Shown here piece by piece: positions 1 through 12,100 of a stretch of 64,000 nucleotides of DNA. The DNA is from Dastarcus helophoroides (lineage: Eukaryota > Arthropoda > Insecta > Coleoptera > Bothrideridae): contig CM053329.1 in the NCBI GenBank assembly GCA_028583605.1, positions 2,232,001-2,296,000 of the forward strand, given 5' to 3'. Both the position numbers and the translations under genes were made by a program. A model generated the notes under the pieces. The model ran no database searches and was not told where the DNA came from. It worked only from the letters and a program-made list of their open reading frames with translations. Every line of letters begins with the position of its first letter. Positions within the stretch are counted from its first letter, which is position 1.

Positions 1-415
1 GGTGATCTATGCATTAAGGCGAATTGCATATAACAGGTAGAGCTGCAGAAAAATAATTCGTCTCCATCTCCCAACAGCTCGGAATCTTTCGATAGAAAGG
101 GTAGTTCGGAGACCTTTTTTCTGATCATATTATTTAAAATGACAACATCGCAGTGTTTACAAAATTTGGCAGCACCATTGAGAATGCTTTGAATATCTAT
201 TGGAGCTATAAAAAAAACATGTATTCGATTTTTCTTTCAAGTGAAATTTGATAATGTGAAGTTAAATCAGAAAATTGTATTTCTATAGCTCAGGGTTTCC
301 TAAACTATGCCTTCGCGGAACACCGTTGTTGCGCGGAAAGTTAATAGGTGTTACACGAAAACCAATATAATAGGAGATAGGTGGAGAAAGACACGAGATG
401 CTAATGAATAAAATT

Positions 416-500
416 AAGTTATACCGTGAGCAACTCGATACTTAGAGAGCTTGCCTTTCAGGATTCGATCCCCAATCGCTGCGATCAACAATTTTATTTC
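416..500 (+). repeat. tRNA-like SINE fragment
   Basis: A B-box-like sequence, GGATTCGATCCCC, is preceded at tRNA-like spacing by ACCGTGAGCAACTCGA, a poor A box, and followed by CGATCAACAATTTTA. The tail resembles that of the minus-strand copy near 33421. It is a degenerate SINE2-type fragment nested in the hAT-like element; it is not a functional tRNA, since no acceptor stem closes. Confidence 0.35.
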
Positions 501-899
501 TCTTAAAGTTGACATTTTTAACCCTTACTATGTGGAATTCTTCAATATTTATAACTATTAAACTTTATTAACAATAAATTACAGCAAGAAATAAATTCCA
601 CGATGTTTCTATAAATATTTGATATGATCGGACCTGGTTTCACTTTTTATCATAGGCGGCAGTATCAGTAGTTTGTTTAGGCGTTGTTATGCTAGCAAGC
701 TCCGTGAATAAAGTAACCATACGCTACGATTTGACCGGGATAGTCCACTTTTTTTTCTGTCCCGCTGTTCCCAGTATACATAAAAATGTCCCATTTTAAT
801 TAATGTGATCATACGACCCGTTTCCAAAAAAAGACAGTAGCAATAAAGAAAGCGTGAATAAGAAGGTGGACTTGATAATTCCTAACGTGATTCAAATTG

Positions 900-2650
900 T
901 CGCAGTTGTCTAACTACAGATACATAAGTGCCTTACAATAAAAATGTCGTTACATCTTTTTTTTTCGAAAGTTTTGATTATTTTTATATTTACTTTTTCC
1001 TCAGGATTATTAAGTTCAAATTTAAAATGTTTATCAAATTTTTTTCTGAAAATTTCGAAAAGTTATTTAAACGTAAATCTTAAACATGACATAGACCTCT
1101 TGATATTAAATTAAAAACTAACGAGGATTTCAAAATTCGAAAATTCAACATTAAACTTATAATTTAAAGACATTTCCAAAAACAAAACAAAAATTGAAAA
1201 ATATTGGAGATTAAAATCGATGTGTCCAAAAAAATTTAAAATCTCTTTAAAAAAGCCAAAAATATGAGTCAAAATTTCAAACTTACAAAGAGAAAAAAAA
1301 CGAATTTTATTTAAAAACTATTCAAAATTTCGAAATGTCGAGTTTAAAGTAATGGAAAAAAGTAACAAATTTCAAGAAAAATTCAGAAAAAATAGAAATT
1401 TTAAACAAAAAAATCGAAACTTATATTTTAAAAATTTCTAAAATTTCAAATTTTAATTTCATCAAAACTATCGAATATCAATAAAATCCCATGCAACAAA
1501 AATTGAAATTTTAAGGTTAAGTTGACCATTTAGTTCTAGGATTGTACACTTAATTAAAGGAACATTTCGTTAAGAAACAAGGAAATGTTCACATTTAAAC
1601 ATAAAATGCCGAAAACAGAATTAAAATTTTTTCAGAAAGTCAATTTAGGTATTTTTCCATATTTCACGTTTTGTAAATGATTTTTTTTATCGAAATTGAA
1701 GTAAAAATTTTGAGAAAAAAAAAGTTCCAACAATTTTAAACAGTTCATAAAAATAATATTTTAAGAATTTCGAGAAAATAAAAAAATAGTCACAAAATGT
1801 CGAGTCGCAAAAAAATGCAGAAAATAAAAATTTATGAATAAATTTAAATCATTTTAGAAGTATGGGTTTTGCTCGAAATTGATATTTTTTTAGTTTTACA
1901 CAGACATTTCGACTTTTTCTACAAATGTCGACTTCCAAGTCAAAATTTTGAGTTTAAAATGGAAAAAATAGGGAAAACAATTTACATAAAAATATTCTTA
2001 TAACTTCCGGAAAATCAAAAAATATAGTTAGACAATTTTAAGTCAAAAGAAAAACTGTAAAAAACAAAAAATATGAACAAAAAGAAATATTTTAGTTTTG
2101 CTCCAAATTGATATTTTTCTTGAAGTTTGGTATTGCCCTAGAAATATCAAGTCCTCCTCCAAATTCCAACAAGAAAAAATTCAATTTTCTAGTTTTCCAG
2201 TGGAAATTCCAAGACAAAATTTCGAAATTTCGATTCGAAACAAAAAGGTTGAACATTAAAAAAAAACGTTTTAAACTTAATAAATTTATTATAAAAGATT
2301 CTACCATTTGCGACACCAGATTCCAAATTTCTAGACTTTTAAAGAATATATTTTAGAGAACATAAGATTTCTTTTAGACTAATTTACTTAAACCTAAAAA
2401 TTTTGAATTTTTTAAGAATATTTTCGTAACTTTTTAAACAAAGTAGCAAAAAATCGTCTTTCTTGAAGATCAATTTTTTGGAGGTGTCAAAATTCATTAG
2501 AAAAATCGAGTATTACACGAAAAGTTGAGCAAGATTGTTTTGGTAACAATTAATTCAAACAAAGCTTAAAAAATCGAAATTAATTAAATAAGAGAAAAAT
2601 AAATTTCCAATTTAATTCCCGACATTTCGGCTTTTTTTTAACTGGTTGGA
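900..2650. repeat. AT-rich degenerate word array (A-rich strand is plus)
   Basis: The stretch is built from imperfect repeats of words such as AAATTTCGAAA, AAAATTTTGAG and AAAAAGTCG at a spacing of about 14-20 nt. Purine-rich A runs lie on the plus strand. The ORFs in it are chance ORFs of Lys/Asn/Phe composition. It forms most of the inside of the hAT-like element at 291-2797. Confidence 0.7.
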
Positions 2651-2891
2651 AGTTTCGAACAAAATTGTTGTTTAATAGTTGAAATTTACCGAACAAATCC
2701 GATGTCAAACAAAATTCCTGCAAAATAAACAAGATGCTTCGTAAAAATGTCATGATTTGGGGAGTATTCCATCGCCGAAAAAAATTGGGAAACCCTGCTA
2801 TAGATTAAATTTTGAAAATTTTTTACATCTTTGCAAATGGGTAGTAATGGAAAAAAAGTAGATTTACCACATGAAATTAAAAGGTGCTTAC

Positions 2892-3162
2892 CTCCTTCTT
2901 TCCCGTCTTTGCCCTTCGTTCTGTACAAGCCCAATTTCTGGCTAGGGGGCGTACTTGTTCTTTCCACTATTTGGTAGCTCTTAGGTGGTGGAATTTGCAA
3001 AATATTGGCCAAATCCCTCAACACTCCCATTATATCTTCAGCGGCTGACGAAGTAAGAGTCAGTGTTACTGTAACGTTTCCGTTATCTTTCAACGGAGTA
3101 CTTTGATTTGAACCAAATTTAGATTTGAGTGTAACTTCATTACCGACGTTTTCCTTATTATC
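2892..3162 (-). CDS. trr: KMT2C/D-like exon 19 of window: KLGLYRTKGKDGKEG block before the ePHD
   Basis: After TGTTTAG|GATAAT the exon reads DNKENVGNEVTLKSKFGSNQ, STPLKDNGNVTVTLTLTSSA, AEDIMGVLRDLANILQIPPP, KSYQIVERTSTPPSQKLGLY and RTKGKDGKEG. In trr and KMT2C/D this block lies directly before the extended PHD finger, so the ePHD, FYRN, FYRC and SET exons should follow below position 1. The donor is GGAG|GTAAGC at 2891; 271 bp, phase 0 to phase 1. The intron upstream is 57 bp. A hAT-like element ends about 95 bp past the donor. Confidence 0.94.
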
Positions 3163-6100
3163 CTAAACATTTAAACATTAATACTTACGAAAGAAAGAAA
3201 AAAACGAAACAAAACTTACAATCTCCGATGTTTCTTTTTCGTTCTGGTTGCTGAGTGGTTTTAACCTTATAGGTATTGGGGTGATGATAGGCACTATCGG
3301 CGAAAGTCTCATTTTCGACATATCATCTAAACCTTCCTCTTCATCTTCTTCCTCATCTATCAGTTTCAGTCCTATGAACTTTGGCGGTTGCTCCAATATG
3401 GAACATTCAGGGGACGAAGCGCTAACGATGGAATCAGGACTATCCTCCCGACAAAACAAATCAAACTTCTTATCTTCATCAGTATCAAATTTGATCAAAG
3501 GAAACTCTTTATCATAAAATCCACGCTGAGTTGAGGCAGGAGGTTTCTCCGGGAGTGCTTCCAGATCCCCGTAAGGTTTAGTGCTGTAGAAATCTTGATA
3601 TCCAGGTACAACTGCATCGCCATATAATCCGATCAAATCCCCGAATCTCGAATCGTAATTCTTCATACCCAATTTACTTAATTCTCCGGATCCAAAAACG
3701 GGCATCACGGTGAAATTTCGATTCAGAATTGGTTCAGAAACATTCATGGCAGGTAATGTGCGCAACTGTGCCAAAACTGTGTCAATATAGGAATCATAGT
3801 CCTCATCTACTTTAGAACTTTTACGGGGTCGTTTTTTCGGTTGACCCAAGCCTTCTTTTTGAAGCAATTGTGTTTGACGTCGCTTTTGTTGGTACATTCG
3901 TCTCTTTTGCTTTTTGAGTTCTTCCTTCTGGTCGATCAGCGATTTTTCGGAAATTGGATCCAAAGAATCGAGTTCCTCTTTCATGTGAATATCAGATCGA
4001 CTATGTTCCGACATTTCCGAATGTTGTGAGGTTTCATCCATAAATTCCTGGATTTTGTAAGAAACAAGTAAAAACAGTGACATAACTAACAAAGAGTCGA
4101 ACAAAACAAATTGAAAAATGTTAGAAAAAATATAAAAATTCCAGAAAAAAAAGAAGAAATTTTAACAAAAATCTAGCATTGGATTTTTTATTTTCGAAAC
4201 CAATTCGATTATCATGCAAAAGAAATATTAATCAGACAAATGGGACTCTATACTAAAAAAAAAGAAAGAAACAAAGTCGACAAACTCTAGAATAAAAACA
4301 AAATTACAAAAAAACATACATGCAACTTAAAATTCGAACAGTCGAATATGAAATATTGTAAAAAAAATATATTTGATCTATTCAATCTAGTCCTCATAAA
4401 CAGCGACTATCAAAATATGAAAATGTTATCTTGTGTGAAACATATGTAAGTTGCAGAGAAAAAATTTCGTTTCTCTTTGGGGCAATATAGTTACAGTGGA
4501 GCGTCGTTTATCAAAACTAATTATTCACTTGTTTCGGATAATCTGTCTTGTATAAAAAACAGTTGATATTTAAAAAATAAAGCCGAAAATTCAAATTCAA
4601 AAAGTCTACACTAAAAAAAAACTAAATTTTTTAAAAAGTCTAAATTTTAAAAATATTTAAAATTAAAAAAATCTAAAATGTGAAGTCAATATTTTTTTTT
4701 AAAAATTCTAAATTTTGAAAAATGTTCAAATCATTGACAGTTAAAATATACAAAAAAAGGTTGAAATTTAAAAAAATACAAAAACTTTGAAAGTCAATAT
4801 TTTTAGGAAATGTCGAATCCCAAATGTTGACAGTCAAAATTTTGAAAAAAAATTAATTTTGGAAATTTGAACTTTTTAAAAAATGCTACATTTTCAACAA
4901 GTAAGAACTTTCAAAGAGTGGACAATTTGAAAATAAATATCGAAATTTAAAAAAAAATTCAAGACTTTCAAAAACTGAAATTTTCAACTTTTAAAAGTCG
5001 CAATTTTCAAAAAGAAGTATTTAAATTCAGAAAGAAGTCGAAATTTTGGAAAAATAAATAAATTGTAAAAACAAGTGGAAAATGGTTAAAACATTAACTT
5101 GCAAAAACTGACATTTTCCAAAAAGTACAGATTTTCAAAAAAAAACTATATTTAGAAAGAATTTAAAATTCTGAAAAGTCTAATATTTCAAAAATAAAAA
5201 ATAAAAAAATCTGGAAGTCAACATTCAATTCCAAAACTTTGACAAAGAAATCGAACTTTTCGAAGTGGACAATTTGAAAACAAAATTAAAATTTAAAAAA
5301 AGTAAAGATTTTTGAAATTTTTTAAAATTTCCACAACAAGATAAATCTTAAAGGTCGAGATTTTTAAAAGAAATAATATTAGATCCGAAAGTACTCGAAA
5401 TTGTGGAGAAAAGGTTAAATTGTGAAAACAAGTGGAAAATGTTAAAAAAGTCCAACTTTGAAGAAATCAACATTTAATTAAAAAAAGAACTTTCAAACAG
5501 CTTAGATTTAAAAATAATATATCAAAATTTGAAAACGAATAGAAAATTGTAAAAAAAAAGTCCTAAATTAAAAAAAAAGCTATAATTAGAAAAAATTTTA
5601 AATTTAAAAAGTAAAATTTTACAAAATTAAAAAATTTTGAAAGTCCATATTTTTAGGGAATGTCATTTCCAAATTTTGACAAGTCGAAATTTTAAAAAAA
5701 AAGTTTAAATTTTGAAAAATTCTCCATTTTCAAACAGTAAGAACTTTCAAAGAGCAGAAAACTTGAAAAAAAAATATCGAAATTTAAAGTTAAGATTTTC
5801 AAAAAACTTAAATCTTCGAAAAAATTTTCAAAAAAAAATACTAATTTTAAACAGTGGAAATTTTTGGAACAATCGAAACTTAAAGAAATGTAGAAATTCT
5901 CAAAAAAAGATTAACACTTTAAAAAAGCCGAAATCCCGAAAAGGTCGAAGGTTTGAAGAACAAAAGTAGAAATTTTCAAAGGCGGAAATTTTCAAAATAA
6001 ACGCGAAATTTTGGAAAAGGGCGAAATTTGGAAAAGGGTGCAAATCAAAAATGGCGAAAATTTAACAAAAACTGAAAATTTGAAAAAATTTTAAAAAATC

Positions 6101-9100
6101 GATTCATTTAACGCTTTAAAAAAACAGTGCCTGCGACAATAGTAAGTTTCATCTGCGTGGTTGGATGACATATCAGCTAGTATACTATATTTAAACAGAA
6201 ACTGACAAATAATATCTTTTGAGACATTATTTTCTCTTTTCTTCACAGCTAAACAACAGATAAGGCGTATAGCATGTCATGAAAATATTGTTTAACTGAT
6301 TCAGTGGCGGCATTCGGTTAATTGACGTTCAGTTAATTCACGCTCTACTGTACCTAGGATTTAAGGAAGAATTTTAAGATTGAAACAAGTTGAGTTATAG
6401 AGACCCAATATAAACTATTAACAATTTTCCATTTGGGAAGACGATTTTGGGATATCTACAGAACATCCATTGATTACTTGCCTTTTTTATCTCCGTCACA
6501 AGCTGGGGACTCTGTAGAGGTGCGCACGGTTCTTTTTTCACAACTAAAGGCGGAGTTTGTAAACTTGTAGAGTCCTGACTGCAAGACGATCGAGGAGTAG
6601 GTGGCGACAGAAGATCATCACGACTCGGCGTCCTGCTTGGTGGCAAACACTTCTTAGATGTATCAATATGTAGCTGTTGCTGTGAAGTCACTGGTGGTAT
6701 AGAGGTAGGTACTGTTTGACTTTGCTGACTAACAGGACTTGATACGAATGAAGTTTCTCGCGTCATTATTGTCGGGCGTTGTTGAGCTTGAGTTTTGAGT
6801 GGTTGCTGATTTTGATTAGGCGTTGAATTCGGTTCACTTTTAATTACCGTCGGCAGTAGTGAAGACAATGTAGGCGTTGATGTTTTAATTAAATGGGCTT
6901 CTAGATTAGGCGTTGAAGATGTTGGTACTGAAGCTGTCGTTATAATAGATGGTGCCTGGCTGGATGGCGTCGACTGGGTGCTGGCACACGCCGTATTCTG
7001 AAGCAATTTCTTAAGTAGGACATTTTGGGAATCTTCCATTCGGTTGATAATCTGACCAGCTGAAGAAACACTCGGAATTTTTGTCGTCCCTTCAGATTTT
7101 AAGTCCTCGTTGGATTTTTCCAAATTCGATTTATCTTCCTGCTTAATTGACATCTCGTTGTTGGTTTTGAGAACTTTGGTTAATTGTGTATGGAGGAAGT
7201 TACTCGTGGAAACAACTGTTCGTGCACTGGGTGCATTTGTGGATATCGCCAAAAATTTATTAATGTTGTTGTTGGTTTGAGAAACGCCAACGGCAGTTAT
7301 TGGGGAAACCACTACGTTAGGCTGTGCTTGTACTAATGAGGTAGTTAGACCTCTTGATATAGCAATTGGGCTACCAAGGAGACTAGCTGCTGTTATTGAT
7401 TCAGCGGAAGACTTCGTCGTGGGGACAGCTGCAGGATGGGATTGCAACATTGCCGTTAACGTTAGTGAAGGTTTCCTTGAAGGTTCGGGAGTACTTTGGG
7501 GAATTGTGGAAATTACCGAAGTCTTCTGAACCACCACGTTGGAACCAGTAGATTGGGGTTGAGTACTAATTGTAGCCACTGAAGTAACTGGGGTTAGTTT
7601 TGAATGATCAGCAATTAATTGAATACTCCTAGCAGGTATAAAACTGATAGTACCAGAAGTTTGAACCGACGAACTTGCTTGTAATGTCACGCCTTTGGAA
7701 GTTTGAAGTATTTTCTGTTTTAAATTGGGCACTATCACAGTACTAACTGATTGACCGCTAACTTGCTGTATTATTCTGGATGTCACCACAGGTGAAGAAA
7801 TAGTGGTAATTGGACTTGAAACTTTCTGCACATTGCTCTTTACTGCAATAGAGTCAACGTTGCTAACTGAGGTGGAACTAGTGGTGTTTAGAGATAACAA
7901 AGTTCTCAACTGTTGCGAAGCATTAGCTACGTTGGTAGTCAAATCTTTGGGTTGTGATAAAGGTGATAACTGTGGCACGACTGACGGTTTATTGGTCGAT
8001 GCCATAGAAACAGCTACAGGCTTCTCTATTCTAATACTGTTTGGCAATTCGTGATTTTGTTCTTTTCTCTCTCCAGCACTATCATCTTGTTTTATTTTGT
8101 CTTTAATATTATCCTCCAAAACAGTAGGTGGTTCGCCAGTGATATTTTCTATCATATCCAAGACGTCTTCAAATGATTCAAATTCACCGGGTAACCCTTT
8201 CCCGTCCCTTCTGCGATTTTCCAGAGCCTGTAGTGTTATGTTATCTAACATTTGTTCTTGAGAAGGCGTTGGGGATGGTATCGAAATTACCACTGATTTG
8301 GTATCTTCAGAAGTACCACTTTCGAATACAACATCAGTTTCGGTGCGTGCTGTTATTTGAATACCAGACTGACTCTCCTGAATTACCTAGCAGAAAACAA
8401 ATGAAATCACATTTGAGGCATTTCTCTGAAAATGTATGACAATATATCAATTATTCGTATTGCAAAACAGAAAATACTAGAACTAGAATTTTGGCCGGCA
8501 CCCAATTTCGGCTTTTGTTATGATCTCTTAACTTATTCAAATTTATTAAAATTTATATTATATCCTGAAATTTTTAGGTTTCAGATAAAACCGCTTTCAA
8601 TGAGCAATTCTTCTTTCGACTATAGTGCATTTATAAAACAATATTTTTAATACCAGGACTTCATTAATATCAGAGTCCCACGTGACCGCATTGCTTCTCT
8701 CCTAGTGATTTTAGTTTCTATAGGTTTGGTGCAGGAAAATGACAGGACAATCTAGGGACTAAGAATACTAACAATTGATGAGCGTTTCGTGCTTATGATT
8801 TATACCTACCAAATTTTGCATATTTTTCATGCAACAGTATTCAACCTAAAAAGACCTTGCCAGGCCTATCAGACACAATATTTATTTTAGTAAGGCGAAT
8901 ATTGTATGATGATCCTGTAATAATTTTAAAGGCCACGTTTAAACATGATATCTTTATACAATCCCAATTCCTCCAAGAATGACAGGCCACTGACAGGCAG
9001 GGAACATTGACCAGCAGTTGATAATTAGGGATTTTATGATTTATTTTATGCATAAGTGTACGTTACCTACAAGATTCAGTCACGTGTGACTCGGAAATTA

Positions 9101-12100
9101 ATGAAGCCCCTGTATTAAAAATCCCTGCCTTACTTAAAATTGAGAGGCATCCTACATTATTTTCAAATTAAAGAAAATCTAGTTTTGAGTTTTAAAGGCA
9201 AAATGTTGGGGAAAAATTAAAATTTGAAGTTTAATCCGAAATGTAACATTTACTTTAAAAATTCCAATTTTTTAAATTTTAACTCTACACCTGTGTAAGT
9301 CAAAAAAAAAAACTCCAAAAGAAAATGTAATTCGAAATTCTGATTATAAAACTAAAATTTTTAATTGGGATTAATTATGAAATTATTAGAAAAAAAATCG
9401 AAATTTTGGTTTAAAAGTCAAAATGTTGGCAGTAAAGTTCAGAATTTTAAGATTAAACTGAAATGCTTGGAGTCAAAGAAAAAATTCCAGAAAAAATCAA
9501 ATTTTAATAATTTAAACTAAACCAAATTTTATAAAACGAATTCAAGAGGTAGCTCAAAATTGCCACTTTCTTTCTAAAATTTTAGAAAGAGGCATAACTA
9601 CAAAATCATGTCGTCATTAATTGAAAGTAATCATGAATTTAAAAAAAACCCAAATTTGTAATTTTAAGTTGACATGTCCAAAAATATTAAACATTTTAAG
9701 ATTTAACTAAAATGTTTTAAACCAAATACAAAAATTTACAACCTTGCTCAAAATATATTTTTAAAAAATGTAAGTTTTTAAATGTTGAGCTTAAACACAT
9801 TCAAAACTAAGTATAAATTTTGGGACAAACTCATAATTCGCTACTTTTCAAATTTTTTAAATACTCGATCCCCTTACAAGTAGAAAAATTTTGACGACAC
9901 CCTAGAAAATAAATAAAATTTCAGAAAAACTTAAAAAAAAGTTTAAAGTTTTATTTTTCTTCTTGCTCAAAATTACACAGAAATGAATATTCTTAGTATA
10001 TAAGGGTTAATTTTAGGATTAGGTGTTAGTATCTCTCTGAATATGAGCAATCTTTGTTGTGTTTTTTAATCCTTTTTGGTTTCAGGGGACAAGATTTATA
10101 TTTCAATTTTTGAAGATAACCGAGGACCAGTCCGTTCCACAAAAAAAAATTTGAAGTTTTCTAAAAAAAAGTCAACATTTTTAGGTAAATTAAAAAATAT
10201 TAAAAGAATTATGAAAATTGTTATTTTGAAAAAAGGACACTAAAAAAGTCCCAGTTAAAAAAAAAAATGAAAAATTTTCAAATAAACTCGATATTTTAAA
10301 ATAATTTGAATTAAAAAAGTAGTCAAAACTTTAAATTGTTGAGAAAAAACTAAATTTTGAAAAAAAAATAATTTTAAGAAAAAGGTGAAATTATAAAAAA
10401 CTCGAAAATATTTAAAAAAATCCGGATTTCAAAATCTACATCTTCAAAAAAGTAAGGATTTTTAAAAAGTAGAAATTTTGCAAAAAGTTCGAAATTTTCA
10501 GAAAAGTCGATATTTTCATTATTTTATTCCAAATTTTTGAAAAAAATTTAAAAGTTTCTAGAAAAAAAAAAACCGAAATTTTCAAAACAGTACAAATATT
10601 AAAGGTAAAAATTTGGAAAAAAAAGTTGAAATTTTTAAAAAGAGCCCAATTTTGACAAGAAATCAAATTTTTGCAATTCATATTTTTAAATAAAGTCGTA
10701 GTTTGGAAAAAGTCAACCCTTTAAAATCAAAAAGTTTTATTCTCAAATGTTCAACAAAATCTGAAATTATCGTAAAGTAAAAGATTTAAAAAATGTCGAA
10801 ATTTTCAAAAAGGTCAAATTCTGAAAAGTCAAATATTTTAAGTCAAACCAATAAACCAAAATTTCGATCAAAAAGTTGAAATTTTGAAATTAAGTGGAAA
10901 TTTTGCAAAAAATTTCACAAAGATCAAAGAAAGCTAAAAAAATTCGACGTCAACAATTTTTATTGACAAATTCATAAAGAAATCTAAAATTCTCAAAAAG
11001 AGTTGAGAAAAATGTAGAAATTTTCAAATAGGCATAATTTTGAAAAGTCAAATATTTGAAAAGTCAAACATTTAAAAAACCGAAATTTTAAAAAAGTAGA
11101 AATGTTGATAAAGTTTAAATTTTAAAATAAAGTCGAAATTTTGAGAAAAATTCATATCTTTTAAAAAAACCAAAAAATTCAAATACCTCGACATTGTCAA
11201 CAATTTTTATGGTCAAGTTTTCAAACAAATCTCAAATTCTCGAAAAATGAAAATTTTGAAAAATCTCGAAATTTTAAAAAATGCAAAGTTTTAAAAAATT
11301 AAAATTTGGAAGTCCAAAATTTAAACAACCGACATTTTGAAAAAAGTAGAGAATTTGAAATGAAGTCGAAATTTTGCGAAAAATTCATATCTTCACAAAA
11401 ACCAAAAAACCTCGACATTATCAACAATTTTTATTGTCAGGTTTTCAAAAAAATCTGAAATTCTCGAAAAGTGATACTACAGAACAATCCATTGATTACT
11501 TGCCTTTTATCTCCCGTTCCATAAGCTGGGGACTCTGTAGAGGTCGGCACGGTTCTTTTTTCACAACTAAAGGCGGAGTTTGTAACACTTGTAGAGTCCT
11601 GACTGCAAGACGATCGAGGAGTAGGTGGCGACAGGAAGATACATCACGACTTCCGGCGTCCTGCTTGGTGGCAAACACTTCTTAGATGTATCAATATGTA
11701 GCTGTTGCTGTGAAGTCACTGGTGGTATAGAGGTAGGTACTGTTTGACTTTGCTGACTAACAGGACTTGATACGAATGAAGTTTCTCGCGTCATTATTGT
11801 CGGGCGTTGTTGAGCTTGAGTTTTGAGTGGTTGCTGATTTTGATTAGGCGTTGAATTCGGTTCACTTTTAATTACCGTCGGCAGTAGTGAAGACAATGTA
11901 GGCGTTGATGTTTTAATTAAATGGGCTTCTAGATTAGGCGTTGAAGATGTTGGTACTGAAGCTGTCGTTATAATAGATGGTGCCTGGCTGGATGGCGTCG
12001 ACTGGGTGCTGGCACACGCCGTATTCTGAAGCAATTTCTTAAGTAGGACATTTTGGGAATCTTCCATTCGGTTGATAATCTGACCAGCTGAAGAAACACT

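Larger units (their letters stand above)
291..2797. mobile_element. hAT-like non-autonomous DNA transposon with 8-bp target duplication
   Basis: The ends are inverted: CAGGGTTTCC at 291 and GGGAAACCCTG ending at 2797. The eight bases outside each end are CTATAGCT (283-290) and CTATAGAT (2798-2805), identical at 7 of 8 positions, which is the hAT signature. The inside holds a tRNA-like SINE piece and a long A-rich array (about 900-2650). No transposase ORF is present, so the element would have depended on an autonomous relative. It sits in the intron downstream of exon 19. Confidence 0.7.
6456..11476. repeat. Tandem duplication, unit A (holds intact exon 17)
   Basis: The unit runs from CTACAGAAC just outside the exon donor to AAGTGA in the intron array. 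The same sequence restarts at 11477. It contains the 1.9-kb exon, about 250 bp of near-unique intron, a 480-bp MITE (8642-9121) and an A-rich array (9140-11475). It contains 80-odd bases (about 9407-9490) that unit B lacks. Confidence 0.9.

Noticed and set aside
5712..5969. Lys/Asn/Arg-rich ORF as a small basic protein
   Set aside because: It is a direct translation of the repeated GAAATTTTCAAAAAG word, as are similar ORFs at 26692-26898, 28321-28551 and 62450-62632.
11374..11685. Plus-strand ORF across the duplication junction
   Set aside because: It consists of array sequence joined to antisense exon sequence and has no independent support.
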